Shown here in pieces: positions 15,406 through 25,301 of a stretch of 64,000 bases of DNA. Below the pieces are notes generated by a model, which was not told the DNA's origin, ran no database searches, and worked only from the letters and a program-made list of their open reading frames with translations. This stretch comes from Aureimonas sp. AU4 (GTDB taxonomy: Bacteria; Pseudomonadota; Alphaproteobacteria; Rhizobiales; Rhizobiaceae), in assembly GCF_001463765.1 (NCBI RefSeq), contig NZ_BBWK01000039.1:1-64000 (forward strand). Direction: 5' to 3'. The stretch's first letter is position 1. Every line of letters starts with the position of its first letter. Made by a program: the position numbers and the translations under genes.

Positions 15406-17163
15406 CTAAGAATCGGCGAGACCCACTCCCGCATCGCGCCGAGCGGAGGCGTCGGCCGGAGTGCTGCCGCCTCCCAGCCGCGCGAGGACGGCCACCGGCA
15501 GCATCCCGATCAGGACGATGAGAAGCGCGGCGATGGCGGCCTCTTCGTAGGTCCCACGCGCCGCCTCGCCGTAGAGGTGGGTCGCGAGCGTCTCGAAGTT
15601 CAGCGGGCGCAGGAGAAGGGTCGCGGGCAGTTCCTTCATGCAGTCGACGAAGACGAGGAGCCCGGCCGAGGCGATGGCGGCGCGGGTGAGGGGCAGGTGG
15701 ACGCGCCGGAAGGCGGCGGCCGGGCCGTGGCCAAGGACGCGCGCGGCCCCGTCCAGCGAGGGGGAAATGCGCCCGAGGCCCGCCTCGACGCCCCCGATCG
15801 CGATCGCGGCGAAGCGTGCCGTGTAGGCGAGCACGAGCGCCGCGCCCGAGCCGAGCAGCACGAGGCCGGGCGAGATGCCGGCCAAGCGCTCCACGACGTC
15901 GGCGACGAGGCGGTCGAAGGCGCCGACCGGCACGAGAAGCCCGATCGCCAGCACGGTTCCGGGAACGGCGTATCCGAGGCTCGCCAGCCGCGCGGCGAGC
16001 GCCGCCCGGCGCCCGGGATAGGTGCGCCCGACATAGCCGAACAGAAGGCCGCAGCCGAGGATGGCGAGCGTCGCGGCCAGGGACACCGCGACCGTGTTGC
16101 CGATCTCGGCAATGATGCGCGGCGACACGCCTGCAAAGCGCACGCGCTTGGTGGCCTCCGACACGAGATAGGCGGCGGGCGCGGCGAAGCCGAGGAGGAC
16201 CGGCAGGGCGCAGGCGAGCGTGGCGCCGAGCGCGGGCAGGCCGGCAAGCGGCACGGGCTGCATCGGACGCGGCTTCTGCGCGGCCGCCGCATAGCGCTGG
16301 CGGCGTCTTGCATGGCGCTCCGCCATGACGAGGAGCACGACCACGGCCAGCATGGCGAGTGCGATCTGCGCGGCGCCAGCCAGGTCGTTGCGGTTCACCC
16401 AGGTGGAATAGACCGAGACGGTAAGCGTCTGGACGCCGAGGAACTGCGAGGCGCCGATGTCGTTCAGCGTCTCCATCAGGGCCAGGCTCACGCCCACCGC
16501 GATCGCGGGGCGGGCGAGCGGCACCGCGACGCGGCCGAAGACCTCGGCGCGCGAGAGGCCGAGCGTGCGGGACGCCTCCACGAGGCTCGCCGCCTGGGTC
16601 AGGAACATCGCGCGCGTCGTCAGGTAGACGTAGGGGTAGAGGACGAGGCCGAGCAGCAGCACCGCGCCCGGCAGCGAGCGGATGTCGGGCAGGCGGAACT
16701 GGCGCGGGCTCGTGTAGCCGAGGACCCAGCGCACGAAGCCCTGCACGTCGCCCACGGGATGCAGGATGTCGAGATAGGCGTAGGCCACGACATAGGTCGG
16801 CACGGCGAGCGGCAGGAGCAGCGCCCATTCCAGGATGCGCTGGCCGGGAAAGCGGTAGGCCGTGACGAGCCAGGCCGTGCCGGTGCCGACCACGCCGACC
16901 AGCACGCCCACGCCGAGAAGAAGGGCGAGCGTGTTGAAGGCGACGGAGGGCAGGACAGCGCTCAGCAGGTGGCGCCAGAGATCGCCGCTTCCCCCCAGCG
17001 CCGCGACGGCCAGCGCGCAGACTGGCAGGCAGATGGCGGCCGCGACCAGGAAGGACGCGAGCCGCCATCCGGCCGAGCCGGTGAACGCAAGACGAGTGGA
17101 CGCGCGGGAGGAGGCCATGAGGCGATCGGGGCCGGGACGCCAGGTCCCGGCCTGGTTCGTCAC
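15406..17163 (-). CDS. Fe(III) ABC transporter permease (FbpB/SfuB type, fused dimer)
   Basis: The 585-aa inner-membrane protein consists of two BPD_transp_1 halves (about residues 60-280 and 320-560). Each carries an EAA-like loop (ASLVEASRTLGLSRAEVFGR, DGAARVLGHGPAAAFR). This fused architecture is typical of ferric iron importers such as FbpB. The start is GTG 17163, one base after the binding-protein stop; ATG 17118 (MASSRAS) is an alternative. It works with the binding protein just upstream and the ATPase at 18423-19502. Confidence 0.9.
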   Translation of the reverse strand: MTNQAGTWRPGPDRLMASSRASTRLAFTGSAGWRLASFLVAAAICLPVCALAVAALGGSGDLWRHLLSAVLPSVAFNTLALLLGVGVLVGVVGTGTAWLVTAYRFPGQRILEWALLLPLAVPTYVVAYAYLDILHPVGDVQGFVRWVLGYTSPRQFRLPDIRSLPGAVLLLGLVLYPYVYLTTRAMFLTQAASLVEASRTLGLSRAEVFGRVAVPLARPAIAVGVSLALMETLNDIGASQFLGVQTLTVSVYSTWVNRNDLAGAAQIALAMLAVVVLLVMAERHARRRQRYAAAAQKPRPMQPVPLAGLPALGATLACALPVLLGFAAPAAYLVSEATKRVRFAGVSPRIIAEIGNTVAVSLAATLAILGCGLLFGYVGRTYPGRRAALAARLASLGYAVPGTVLAIGLLVPVGAFDRLVADVVERLAGISPGLVLLGSGAALVLAYTARFAAIAIGGVEAGLGRISPSLDGAARVLGHGPAAAFRRVHLPLTRAAIASAGLLVFVDCMKELPATLLLRPLNFETLATHLYGEAARGTYEEAAIAALLIVLIGMLPVAVLARLGGGSTPADASARRDAGVGLADS

Positions 17164-17164
17164 G

Positions 17165-18193
17165 TCAGCCGTCGAACCCGACCTTCTCGGTCAGCTCGCT
17201 CGCCTGCTTGCGGAACTTCACGCCCTCCACGATGTCGATCGTGTCGGGCTTGAGCGGTCCGAACTCGGCGATCAGCGGATCGACGCTCGCCTTCGCGCTG
17301 ACGGGATATTCGAAGTTCGCCTTGGCATAGATCGCCTGCGCCTCGTCGGAAACGAGATATTCAAGGAAGCGCACGGCCTCCGCACGGTTGGGGGCGTGTC
17401 GGGCGACGGCGCCGCCCGTGATGTTGACCTGCGTGCCGCCGTTCTCGAACGTCGGCAGGATCATCTTGATGCCTTCGGCCCATTGCTGCTGCTCGGGGCC
17501 GCCCTTTCCGCTGCGCATCAGGCCGACATAGTAGGAGTTGGCGACGCCGATGTCGCACAGGCCCCCGGTGATGTCGCGCGCCACGTCCCGGTCGCCGCCG
17601 CCGGCCGGCCGGGCGAGGTTCGCCTTGAGGCCCGCGAGCCAGGTCTCGGCCTCGGCCTCGCCGTGATGGGCGATGAAGGAGCCCGTCAACGCGACGTTGT
17701 AGGGGTGAAGCCCCGAGCGGATGCAGACGCGGTTCTTCCACTTCGGATCGGCGAGGTCCTCGTAGGTGATCGCCGCGAGGTCGAGGTCCTTGGCGGCGTA
17801 GAGCGCGCGGGCGCGCATGGACAGGGCGAACCAGTGGCCGGCGTCGTCGCGCAACGTCGCGGGAATTGCGGCCTCGAGGGCCTGGGAGGAGACGCTCTGC
17901 GTCAGGCCACGCTCCACGAGGTCGACGAGGACGCCCGCGTCCACCGTCATCAGAAGGTCGGCGGGCGAGCGGTCGCCCTCGGCGGTGACGCGCTCAGCCA
18001 GGCCCTCTTTCAGGAAGATCGTGTTGACCGTCGTGCCGCTCGCCTTCGTGAAGGCGTCGATGAGAGGCTGCACGAGGCCCGGCTCGCGGGTCGTGTAGAG
18101 GTTGAGCTCGGTCGCCGCGGCGCCGCCCGCCGTTCCCGCCAGGAGCGCCAGACCGACCAGCGCCCGCCCGTATGCCCGCATGCCCATCGCCAT
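17165..18193 (-). CDS. Fe(III) ABC transporter periplasmic binding protein (FbpA/FutA type)
   Basis: The 342-aa protein has a signal peptide (cleavage after about residue 27, GGAAATE). The mature start TELNLYTTREPGLVQPLIDA is typical of ferric-ion binding proteins. The tyrosine pair in GVANSYYVGLM near residue 220 matches the Fe-coordinating tyrosines of the FbpA family. It delivers Fe3+ to the permease whose gene follows one base later. A 229-bp leader upstream contains a RirA-like box. Confidence 0.9.
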   Translation of the reverse strand: MAMGMRAYGRALVGLALLAGTAGGAAATELNLYTTREPGLVQPLIDAFTKASGTTVNTIFLKEGLAERVTAEGDRSPADLLMTVDAGVLVDLVERGLTQSVSSQALEAAIPATLRDDAGHWFALSMRARALYAAKDLDLAAITYEDLADPKWKNRVCIRSGLHPYNVALTGSFIAHHGEAEAETWLAGLKANLARPAGGGDRDVARDITGGLCDIGVANSYYVGLMRSGKGGPEQQQWAEGIKMILPTFENGGTQVNITGGAVARHAPNRAEAVRFLEYLVSDEAQAIYAKANFEYPVSAKASVDPLIAEFGPLKPDTIDIVEGVKFRKQASELTEKVGFDG

Positions 18194-18248
18194 CCGCTCT
18201 ACCCTCTCTTCGATCGCGTTCCGGATCGGGGAGGGCCATGCACATAGA

Positions 18249-18263
18249 TGATCGATTCAGTCA
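18249..18263 (-). promoter_or_regulatory. Candidate iron-responsive (RirA) box
   Basis: TGATCGATTCAGTCA fits TGA-N9-TCA, the core described for RirA IRO boxes in Rhizobiales. It lies 56 bases upstream of the iron-binding-protein start. The motif is short, so chance occurrence is possible; the match of site, gene and taxon makes it worth recording. Confidence 0.4.
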
Positions 18264-18422
18264 ACTTATCGATGCGTCGCAGTCGAGCCGGAACCGTTCG
18301 AAGATTTCATGGCCCGCACGCCCGCCTGCTTGCCGCGCGAGACGGGCAACACGGCAAGCCGTTGCTTTGCCGACATCTGTCCGCAGATCGGTAACGACTG
18401 GGAGTCGCTGTCTGGAATGCTT

Positions 18423-19502
18423 CTAAGCGAGGTTCTCGTCGGGAAACACGAAGACGTGTTCCGCCGGGGCGACGATCAACACCTTGTCGCCTGCCTCGAG
18501 AGCGGTCCGGTCCGTCGAGCGGACGCGCAGGTCTGCCTCCAGTCCCGGCACGGCCACGCGGACCTCCTCGATTTCGCCGAGAAGGGTGTGCCGCGTCACC
18601 CGGCCCTCGACGCCCTCGACGCCTTCTCCGGTGCGCGCAAGGCGCAGGATGTGGGGCCGGATGTGAGCGGTCGCGCGCGTGCCGTCGGCCAGGCCGGGAG
18701 CGGGGAAGTCGCCGAGCGGCGTCGCGAGGCGCCCGTTCCGGCATGTCCCCGCGATCCGGTTGGAGCTGGCGAAGAACTCTGCCGCATGGGCGTCGGCCGG
18801 ATGGTCGAAGAGGTCGGCGGGCGTGCCGGCCTGGACGACGCGCCCCGCGCGCATGAGGATCACCCGGTCGCCCGAGGAAAGGGCTTCCTCGGGATCGTGC
18901 GTCACCATCACCACCGTGGTGCCGAGGTCGCCGAGGATGGCGAGCGTTTCGGCGCGCACGCCCTCCCGCAGGAACCGGTCGAGGTTCGAGAAGGGCTCGT
19001 CGAGCAGCATGATGCCGGGCCGGGGCGCCAGAGCGCGGGCGAGCGCGACGCGCTGCTGCTCGCCGCCCGACAGCATGTGCGGGAAGCGCTCGGCCAGATG
19101 CTCGATGCCGAGGCGCGCCAGCACGTCGCCGGCCAGGCGGCGTGCGGTGGCGCGCGCATGGCGCCGGAGCCCGAACAGGATGTTGTCGGTGACGCTGAGA
19201 TGGGGAAACAGCGCGTAGTCCTGGAACAGGAAGCCGATGCCCCGGTCCTCCGGCTCGACGAAGACGCCGGGTCCCGACAGCACGAGGCCCTCGGCCTCGA
19301 CGCACCCCGCCAAGGGCCGCTCGATACCGGCGAGGATGCGCAGGAGCGTCGTCTTTCCGCAGCCCGAATGCCCGACGAGGCAGGCGACCTGTCCGGTGGG
19401 GACGCGAAACGACACGTCGCCGAGGACCTGCGTCCGGCCGAAGCCGTGCGTGATCCCGGAGATGTCGAGCGACAGGCGGGCGGGCGGGGGCTGCTGGTTC
19501 AT
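18423..19502 (-). CDS. Fe(III) ABC transporter ATP-binding protein (FbpC type)
   Basis: The start is ATG 19502 (MNQQPPPARLSLDISG), giving 359 aa. Walker A is GHSGCGKTT, the signature is MLSGGEQQRVALARALA, and Walker B is IMLLDEPFSNLD. A C-terminal TOBE-like region (about residues 260-355) matches the FbpC/PotA class. It is transcribed toward the binding protein and permease, with a 229-bp gap holding the RirA-like box. The ATPase may thus have a separate promoter, which is unusual for this transporter type. Confidence 0.9.
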   Translation of the reverse strand: MNQQPPPARLSLDISGITHGFGRTQVLGDVSFRVPTGQVACLVGHSGCGKTTLLRILAGIERPLAGCVEAEGLVLSGPGVFVEPEDRGIGFLFQDYALFPHLSVTDNILFGLRRHARATARRLAGDVLARLGIEHLAERFPHMLSGGEQQRVALARALAPRPGIMLLDEPFSNLDRFLREGVRAETLAILGDLGTTVVMVTHDPEEALSSGDRVILMRAGRVVQAGTPADLFDHPADAHAAEFFASSNRIAGTCRNGRLATPLGDFPAPGLADGTRATAHIRPHILRLARTGEGVEGVEGRVTRHTLLGEIEEVRVAVPGLEADLRVRSTDRTALEAGDKVLIVAPAEHVFVFPDENLA

Positions 19503-19582
19503 CCGTGGGCTTTCGGCTCTTGGGCGCTCCGGTCCCATAGCATTCCAGGACCCGGCGGTAAGCCGCCTTCGGCCTGCCGCGC

Positions 19583-20296
19583 CTAGCGCGGCCTGGCGAG
19601 CCAGAGTTGGAGTTCGGCCTCGGCCTGTTCCAGGCCGCCCCGGTTGAGGAGCTTGCGCGACAGGGCGAGCGAGACCGCGCGCATACGCAGGTTGAAGACC
19701 TCCGCGCCGCGCTCGGCGTCGTAGACGCCGAGCTTGTCGTAGATCTGCTGGAGGCGGTTCTGGACGGAACGAAGCGAGATGCCGCGCCGCTCGGCGATCA
19801 CGCGGTCGGTGAGACCGAGCGCGAGGTCGGTCAGGATCTCGTATTCGACGTCGGTGAAGCTGCCCGAGCGGTCGGCGGAGCGCTGCTGGAGCGTGCGGAT
19901 CTCGCGGTCGATCACGCACTGGCCCTCGAGGAAGACGCCGCGCAACGCCAGCGCAAGGCGCTCCTCGGAAGCCGACTTCAGGACATAGCCGTAGGCCGCA
20001 CCCGGCGGCACGATGCGCGACACGCCCCGCACATAGGCCTCGTCGGCATAGTTCGACCAGAACATGATCGAGGTGGCGGGCCGCTCGCGCCAGACCGCAC
20101 GCGCCATGTCGACGCCGGTGCGCTCGGGCATTTGGAGGTCCACCACCACGGCCGCGGGATCGTGCTCGCGCGCCAGGCGCTCTCCCTTGAGCCCGTTCTC
20201 CGCCTCCAGAAGCTCGCAGCCCGGCAGCGTGTGGGCGAGGACGTCGCGCAGGAAGGCGCGGTGGACGGCGTCGTCCTCGACGATCAGCACCTTCAC
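19583..20296 (-). CDS. Two-component response regulator, NarL/LuxR type
   Basis: The 237-aa protein starts at GTG 20296, overlapping the kinase stop (GTGA). The receiver has the acidic pocket VEDD, phospho-acceptor Asp53 (VVVDLQMPERTG) and Lys107 (YVLKSAS). The C-terminal HTH at about 148-205 reads FTDVEYEILTDLALGLTDRV, then SVQNRLQQIYDKLGV. The tail beyond residue 205 is longer than usual. With the adjacent kinase it forms a complete pair. The nearest divergent operon is the CUT2 importer at 21802-26263, its probable target; that is inference. Confidence 0.88.
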   Translation of the reverse strand: MKVLIVEDDAVHRAFLRDVLAHTLPGCELLEAENGLKGERLAREHDPAAVVVDLQMPERTGVDMARAVWRERPATSIMFWSNYADEAYVRGVSRIVPPGAAYGYVLKSASEERLALALRGVFLEGQCVIDREIRTLQQRSADRSGSFTDVEYEILTDLALGLTDRVIAERRGISLRSVQNRLQQIYDKLGVYDAERGAEVFNLRMRAVSLALSRKLLNRGGLEQAEAELQLWLARPR

Positions 20297-21582
20297 CGCG
20301 CGTCCTCCCGCCCGTCGCGCTCGCCGAGCGGCAGCGCGATCGAGACCAGCGTGCCGCGCGCATCGGTGCGGCGCGCGATCTGGAACTGGGCGCCGACGAG
20401 GCGCGCGCGCGTCTGCATGTTGCGGATGCCGCCGACGCGGCGGCGCTGCGCGAGCGAGGCGAAGCCCACGCCGTCGTCGCGGATCTCGATCACCAGCGCC
20501 TCGCCCTGGCGGCGCAGCTCGACCTCGATCAGCGCGGGCTCGGCATGGTGCGCCGCGTTGTTCACCGCCTCTTGGACGATGCGGAAGAGCGCCACGCGCA
20601 GCGGCTCCTCCAGCCGCTCCACCACCGCGCCGCCCCCGTTCAGGAAGCGCCAGTCGATGCGCGTCGCCCCGCCGCCCAGCGCCCGGCCGAGAAAGTCCTC
20701 GATGCCCTCGGCAAGGCCGAAGAGCTGCAGGACGTTGGGCCGCGCGTCGTCGATGATCTCGCGCAGCTCGCGAATGCAGCGGTCGAGTTCCTCGGCGACC
20801 GCCGCAAGCTCGCCCTCGCCCGCCTCCGCTCCCCCGCGCAGCCGGGCGAGCCGGCGCGACAGGCGCGTCAGGTCGGCAAGGGTCAGGTCGTGAAGGTCCA
20901 TGCCGATGCGCTGGCGCTCGCGCTCTAATTCCTCGGTGAGGCGCAGCGCGCCCTCGCGAAAAGCTTCCTCGCGCGTGCGCCCCTCGGCCTCCTCGATCGC
21001 CAGGCGCCGCGTGTCCTCGGCGGCGCGAAGCGCGAAGAAGTAGGGCGCCAGCATGTCGGCGACGTGCCGGGCGAAGGGGATGTCGGCGGGGGTGAAGAGG
21101 TCGCGCTCGCGGCTGGAACAGGAGAGGGCGCCGATGATCTCGCCGCGCACGAGCAGCGGCACGTGGATGCGGCTTCGCAGCGCCGCGTCGCGGATCGGAT
21201 GGGCGAAGGCGCCCGCGAAGTGGAAGCGCGGGTCCGCCATGGCGTCGCCCGTCATCAGGTGATCCGCCTCGCCGCGCAGCACCGCGCGGATCGGGCTCAT
21301 CGAGACCGGCATCGGCCGCTCGGTGAGGCTCCAGTCGGTGTGGGCGCCCGCCTCGAAGGCGACGTGGTGGTCGTGGCGCAGGATGCAGACGTCGAGATGG
21401 TCGTGCGGCAGGACGGGCTGCAGCCCGTCCGACACGGCCTGGATCGCGGTCTGGAAGTCGAGCTGGCCGGCGAGCGCCTGCGACACGCGCAGAAGGTGAC
21501 CGAACAGGGCCTCCGCGCCGGGACGCACGCGTGCCGGGCGGGGCGTCGGTGCGGGCGTCGGGGAGGGGGCGGTCTCGCTCAT
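20293..21582 (-). CDS. GAF-domain sensor histidine kinase (HisKA_3 class)
   Basis: The 429-aa cytoplasmic kinase starts at ATG 21582. A GAF domain spans about residues 40-190 (VPLLVRGEIIGALSCSSRER). The HisKA_3 phosphotransfer motif is RERQRIGMDLHDLTLADL, with His231. The ATPase domain has the N box (EAVNNAAHHAEP), DDGVGF and GGIRNMQTRARLVG. No membrane helices are seen, so the signal should be a cytosolic small molecule. It overlaps its response regulator by four bases. The CUT2 binding-protein gene begins 219 bp away on the other strand. Confidence 0.9.
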   Translation of the reverse strand: MSETAPSPTPAPTPRPARVRPGAEALFGHLLRVSQALAGQLDFQTAIQAVSDGLQPVLPHDHLDVCILRHDHHVAFEAGAHTDWSLTERPMPVSMSPIRAVLRGEADHLMTGDAMADPRFHFAGAFAHPIRDAALRSRIHVPLLVRGEIIGALSCSSRERDLFTPADIPFARHVADMLAPYFFALRAAEDTRRLAIEEAEGRTREEAFREGALRLTEELERERQRIGMDLHDLTLADLTRLSRRLARLRGGAEAGEGELAAVAEELDRCIRELREIIDDARPNVLQLFGLAEGIEDFLGRALGGGATRIDWRFLNGGGAVVERLEEPLRVALFRIVQEAVNNAAHHAEPALIEVELRRQGEALVIEIRDDGVGFASLAQRRRVGGIRNMQTRARLVGAQFQIARRTDARGTLVSIALPLGERDGREDAR

Positions 21583-21801
21583 GAACCGACAGCACCATGT
21601 CCCGCCGCCCGCCGCCAGTGGGAGGGACACCGGCGGCGCTGCCGGATGCCGCAGCGGGGCGTGCGGGTTCGCGCAAAAGAGTTGCGGGTCGGGGCTTGGA
21701 CAGCGGGCGAGCGCCTGCCACACACTAGCGCAGACGCGGTGGGAGGAACGCCGCGGCGGCTGCCGGCTCCTCAGAGCCGGTTCATCCTGGGGAGGAACAC
21801 C

Positions 21802-22821
21802 GTGAAGACCGCCATCGCCATCACCCTGTCGGCCGCCGCGCTGGCCTTGTGCGCCGCCGGCCCGGCCGCGGCCGACACGAGCGACAAGACCATCGCGCTG
21901 TCGAACAACTATGCCGGCAACTCCTGGCGCCAGGCCATGCTGACGAGCTGGAAGAAGATCACCGACAAGGCGGTGGCCGACGGCGTGGTGAAGAGCGCCG
22001 AGGCCTTCACGACCGCCGAGAACCAGGCGACCGAGCAGGCCGCGCAGATCCAGAACATGATCCTGCAGGGCTACAGCGCGATCGTCGTCAACTCCGCCTC
22101 GCCGACCGCGCTCAACGGCGCGATCAAGGAGGCCTGCGACGCCGGCATCGTGGTGGTGAGCTTCGACGGCATCGTCACCGAGCCCTGCGCGTGGCGCGTG
22201 GCGGTGGACTTCCGCAAGATGGGCGAGGGGCAGCTCGACTATCTCGCCAAGCGCTATCCCGACGGCGGCAACCTCCTGGAGATCCGGGGTCTGGCCGGCA
22301 CCTCGGTCGATACCGAGATCCACGAGGGCATCGCCAAGGGCGTCGAGGCGCATCCCAAGTTCAAGATCGTCTCCTCGGTCCAGGGCGACTGGACGCAGAC
22401 CGTCGCGCAGAAGTCGGTCGCGGGCGTCCTGCCGAGCCTGCCGGAGGTCGTGGGCGTCGTGACGCAGGGCGGCGACGGCTTCGGCGCGGCCGAGGCCTTC
22501 AAGGCGGCCGGACGACCGACGCCGACCATCATCCTCGGCAACCGCGAGGACGAGCTGCGCTGGTGGAAGGCGCAGAAGGACGCGTCGAACTACGAGACCA
22601 TGTCGGTCTCGATCGCGCCGGGTGTCTCGACGCTGGCCTTCTGGGTCGCCCAGCAGATCCTCGACGGGCAGGAGGTGCCCAAGGACCTCGTGGTGCCCTT
22701 CCTGTCGATCGACCAGGCCAGCCTCGAAACGTCGCTGAAGACCACCGAGGCAGGCGGCGTCGCCAATGTCGAGTACTCGCAGGACGACGCCAAGAAGGTG
22801 ATCGCCGGCTCGGCGAAGTAG
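21802..22821 (+). CDS. CUT2 sugar-binding periplasmic protein
   Basis: The start is GTG 21802 behind GGGGAGGAACACC, giving 339 aa with a signal peptide (VKTAIAITLSAAALALCAAG, cleavage near Ala-Ala-Ala-Asp). The mature part (KTIALSNNYAGNSWRQAMLT) and hinge NMILQGYSAIVVNSASPTAL belong to the Peripla_BP_4 type. Two Cys residues (EACDAG, TEPCAW) might form a disulfide. It heads a binding protein-ATPase-permease-permease operon divergent from the kinase/regulator pair. Substrate unknown. Confidence 0.9.
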   Translation: MKTAIAITLSAAALALCAAGPAAADTSDKTIALSNNYAGNSWRQAMLTSWKKITDKAVADGVVKSAEAFTTAENQATEQAAQIQNMILQGYSAIVVNSASPTALNGAIKEACDAGIVVVSFDGIVTEPCAWRVAVDFRKMGEGQLDYLAKRYPDGGNLLEIRGLAGTSVDTEIHEGIAKGVEAHPKFKIVSSVQGDWTQTVAQKSVAGVLPSLPEVVGVVTQGGDGFGAAEAFKAAGRPTPTIILGNREDELRWWKAQKDASNYETMSVSIAPGVSTLAFWVAQQILDGQEVPKDLVVPFLSIDQASLETSLKTTEAGGVANVEYSQDDAKKVIAGSAK

Positions 22822-22839
22822 GGCCGACCGTTCGGCTCT
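22820..22839 (+). terminator. Short hairpin at the end of the binding-protein gene
   Basis: An 8-bp stem with one G-T wobble (22820-22827 with 22832-22839) and a CCGT loop overlaps the stop codon. It probably sets relative expression of the binding protein and the ATPase rather than ending transcription. Confidence 0.4.
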
Positions 22840-22908
22840 TCAGGGTTCCGGACGCCCGCCGGGCGCTCCGGGGCCTTGCCACGATCTTCCCACGAGAGAC
22901 CCGCCCGC

Positions 22909-24375
22909 ATGTCCGCGACCTCGCCGCCCATCGTTCGCCTCGTCGGCGTGCGCAAGAGCTTCGGCGCCGTGCGGGCGTTGGGCGGGGTCGACCTCGACCT
23001 TCGGGCCGGCGAGTGCCTGGGGCTCGCGGGTCACAACGGGGCGGGCAAGTCGACGCTGATGCAGGTCCTGGCCGGCAACCTGCGACCCGACGAGGGACGG
23101 CTCGAGATCGAGGGCGTGGACGGGGCGGGGCGCCACAGCGTGGCGCGGGCGAAGGAGGCGGGCATCGCCTGCGTCTTCCAGGAGCTTTCGCTCTGCCCGA
23201 ACCTCTCGGTCCTGGAGAACGCGCGCGTGCGCCAGCGCGCGCTGAGCGGCTTCGGCTGGCGCGCGAGAGCGGCGCGGCTGATCGGCGAGCGGCTCGACGC
23301 GATCTTCCCCGGCCACGGCATCGGGCCGGACGAACTCGTCTCGGATCTCTCGCTCGGCCAGCGCCAGATGGTGGAGATCGCGAGCGTGTTCGCGGCCGGC
23401 GAGGGGTTGCGCCTCGTGATCCTCGACGAGCCGACCTCGTCGCTGGATGCGAGCGTGGCGGCACAGCTCCTCGCCTACGTGCGCCGCTTCGTCGATGGCG
23501 GCGGCACGATCATCCTGATCTCGCATATCCTCGGAGAGATCCTGTCGACCTGCGACCGCATCGCGGTGATGAGCGACGGACGCGTCGTGGACCTTCGCGC
23601 GGCCGGCGACTTCACCCGTCACAGCCTCGTCGAAAGCATGGGCCATGTGGCGGGCGGCGAGGAAGCCGTGGCGGTCGGGCAGGAAGCCGCACGCAGCACC
23701 GCGCCCGTGGTCGCCGAGGCGGGAACGCCCAAGGGCGGCCCCGTGCGCCTCGAGGCGCGGCGCGGCGAAATCGTCGGGCTCGCGGGTCTCGCCGGCCACG
23801 GGCAGACCGCGCTTCTCGTGCTCCTCCAGAACGCGGCGCACCATCGATCCCGCTGGGCGCGCGTTGCGGGGCGCACGGCCTTCGTGGCCGGCGACCGGCA
23901 GAGCGACGGCGTCTTTCCGCTCTGGTCGATCGGCGAGAACGTGACCGTGCGCTCGCTGGCGAGGCTCACGCGCTTCGGGCTCATCGACGGGGCGAAGGCG
24001 CGGGCGCTCGAGGAGAGCTGGCGCCGGCGCATCGCGATCCGCACGCCCGACATGGGCGAGAACATCCTGACCCTGTCGGGCGGCAACCAGCAGAAGGCGC
24101 TGTTTGCCCGGGCGCTCGCCTCGGACGCCGAGATCGTCCTCATGGACGACCCCATGCGCGGCGTCGACATCGGCACCAAGCAGGAGGTCTACGCCCTGAT
24201 CCGCGCCGAGGCCGAAAAGGGCCGGACCTTCATCTGGTACACGACGGAGTTCGACGAGCTGAAGAGCTGCGACCACATCTACGTCTTCCGCTCCGGGCGC
24301 ATCGTGGCGGACCTGTCGCGCGCCGAGCTGTCGGAACAGCGCATCCTCCAGTCCTCGTTCGACGAGGCCGCATGA
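22909..24375 (+). CDS. CUT2 sugar ABC transporter ATP-binding protein with a reduced second domain
   Basis: The 488-aa protein starts at ATG 22909 ([13 protein letters not shown]). The first NBD is complete: [32 protein letters not shown]. The second lacks a usable Walker A ([17 protein letters not shown]), and the stretch up to the [10 protein letters not shown] segment is about 20 residues shorter than in RbsA relatives. Its Walker B reads [10 protein letters not shown], with Asp where the catalytic Glu normally is; the signature [15 protein letters not shown] is kept. It is coupled by ATGA overlap to the next permease gene. Confidence 0.88.
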   Translation: MSATSPPIVRLVGVRKSFGAVRALGGVDLDLRAGECLGLAGHNGAGKSTLMQVLAGNLRPDEGRLEIEGVDGAGRHSVARAKEAGIACVFQELSLCPNLSVLENARVRQRALSGFGWRARAARLIGERLDAIFPGHGIGPDELVSDLSLGQRQMVEIASVFAAGEGLRLVILDEPTSSLDASVAAQLLAYVRRFVDGGGTIILISHILGEILSTCDRIAVMSDGRVVDLRAAGDFTRHSLVESMGHVAGGEEAVAVGQEAARSTAPVVAEAGTPKGGPVRLEARRGEIVGLAGLAGHGQTALLVLLQNAAHHRSRWARVAGRTAFVAGDRQSDGVFPLWSIGENVTVRSLARLTRFGLIDGAKARALEESWRRRIAIRTPDMGENILTLSGGNQQKALFARALASDAEIVLMDDPMRGVDIGTKQEVYALIRAEAEKGRTFIWYTTEFDELKSCDHIYVFRSGRIVADLSRAELSEQRILQSSFDEAA

Positions 24376-25301
24376 GCCCCCGTCTCCTGCGCGCGCTCCT
24401 GCCGCCGGTCTCGCTGGTTCTGATCCTCGCGGTGATCTTCCTGATCCAGCCGCGCGCGATGAGCTATCTCGGCCTCAACCTGATGCTCAACCTCGCGCTG
24501 CCGATCGCGCTCGCCACGATCGCGCAACTCTGCGTCATCACGGTCAACGACCTCGACCTCTCGATCGGCGCCTTCGTCAGCCTCGTCGCCTGCGTCGGGG
24601 CGACGCTCCTGCCCACGACGCCGCTGCTCGGCACCGGGGTGCTTCTCGCGCTCATCGCGGTCTATGCCGGGCTCGGCGCGCTGATTCATTGGCGAGACCT
24701 GCCCTCGATCGTGGTGACGCTCGGCATGAGCTTCGTCTGGCTGGGTCTGGCCGTCCTGCTCCTGCCCTCGCCGGGCGGCTCGGCGCCGGGCTGGCTGTCG
24801 GGGCTCGTGAAGCTCAAGACGCCGCTCGTGCCCTTCGCGATCCTGGCGAGCGCGGCGCTGGCGCTCCTCGTCCACCTCTTTCTCATGCGCTCCTCGGTGG
24901 GCGTCGTCCTGCGGGGCGCGGGCGGCAACGCGCAGGCGCTCCGGCGCGCGGGTTGGTCGCTCCTCCGCGTCAAGATCGCGATGTACGCGCTGGCGGGCTT
25001 CTTCGGCGTCCTGTCGGGCCTCTGTCTCGTCGGGCTCACGACCTCGGCCGACGCCAACATCGCGCTCCGCTACACGTTGCTCTCGATCGCGGGCGTGATC
25101 CTGGGAGGAGGCGAGTTCACGGGCGGGCGCGTCTCGCCGGTCGGCGCGGTGATCGGCGCGCTGACGCTGACGCTCGCCGGCTCGCTTCTCTCCTTCCTGC
25201 GCATCTCGCCCGACTGGCAGATCGGGGCTCAGGGGGCGATCCTGATCGTGGTGCTGGCGCTGCGCGCGCTGGTCAACCAGACCGAGAGGAGGATGGCATG
25301 A
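24372..25301 (+). CDS. CUT2 sugar ABC transporter permease (first of two)
   Basis: This 309-aa polytopic inner-membrane protein of the BPD_transp_2 family starts with an ATG overlapping the ATPase stop (ATGA). Family features are [19 protein letters not shown] near residue 60 and [19 protein letters not shown] near residue 240. Having two different permeases suggests a heterodimeric channel with the next gene product. Overlap with that gene is four bases. Confidence 0.9.
   Translation: MSPRLLRALLPPVSLVLILAVIFLIQPRAMSYLGLNLMLNLALPIALATIAQLCVITVNDLDLSIGAFVSLVACVGATLLPTTPLLGTGVLLALIAVYAGLGALIHWRDLPSIVVTLGMSFVWLGLAVLLLPSPGGSAPGWLSGLVKLKTPLVPFAILASAALALLVHLFLMRSSVGVVLRGAGGNAQALRRAGWSLLRVKIAMYALAGFFGVLSGLCLVGLTTSADANIALRYTLLSIAGVILGGGEFTGGRVSPVGAVIGALTLTLAGSLLSFLRISPDWQIGAQGAILIVVLALRALVNQTERRMA

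Noticed and set aside
21849-25301. A 1150-codon open frame on the + strand
   Set aside because: Most of it is an Arg/Gly-rich out-of-frame reading of the binding-protein and ATPase genes; only its last part is the real permease starting at 24372.
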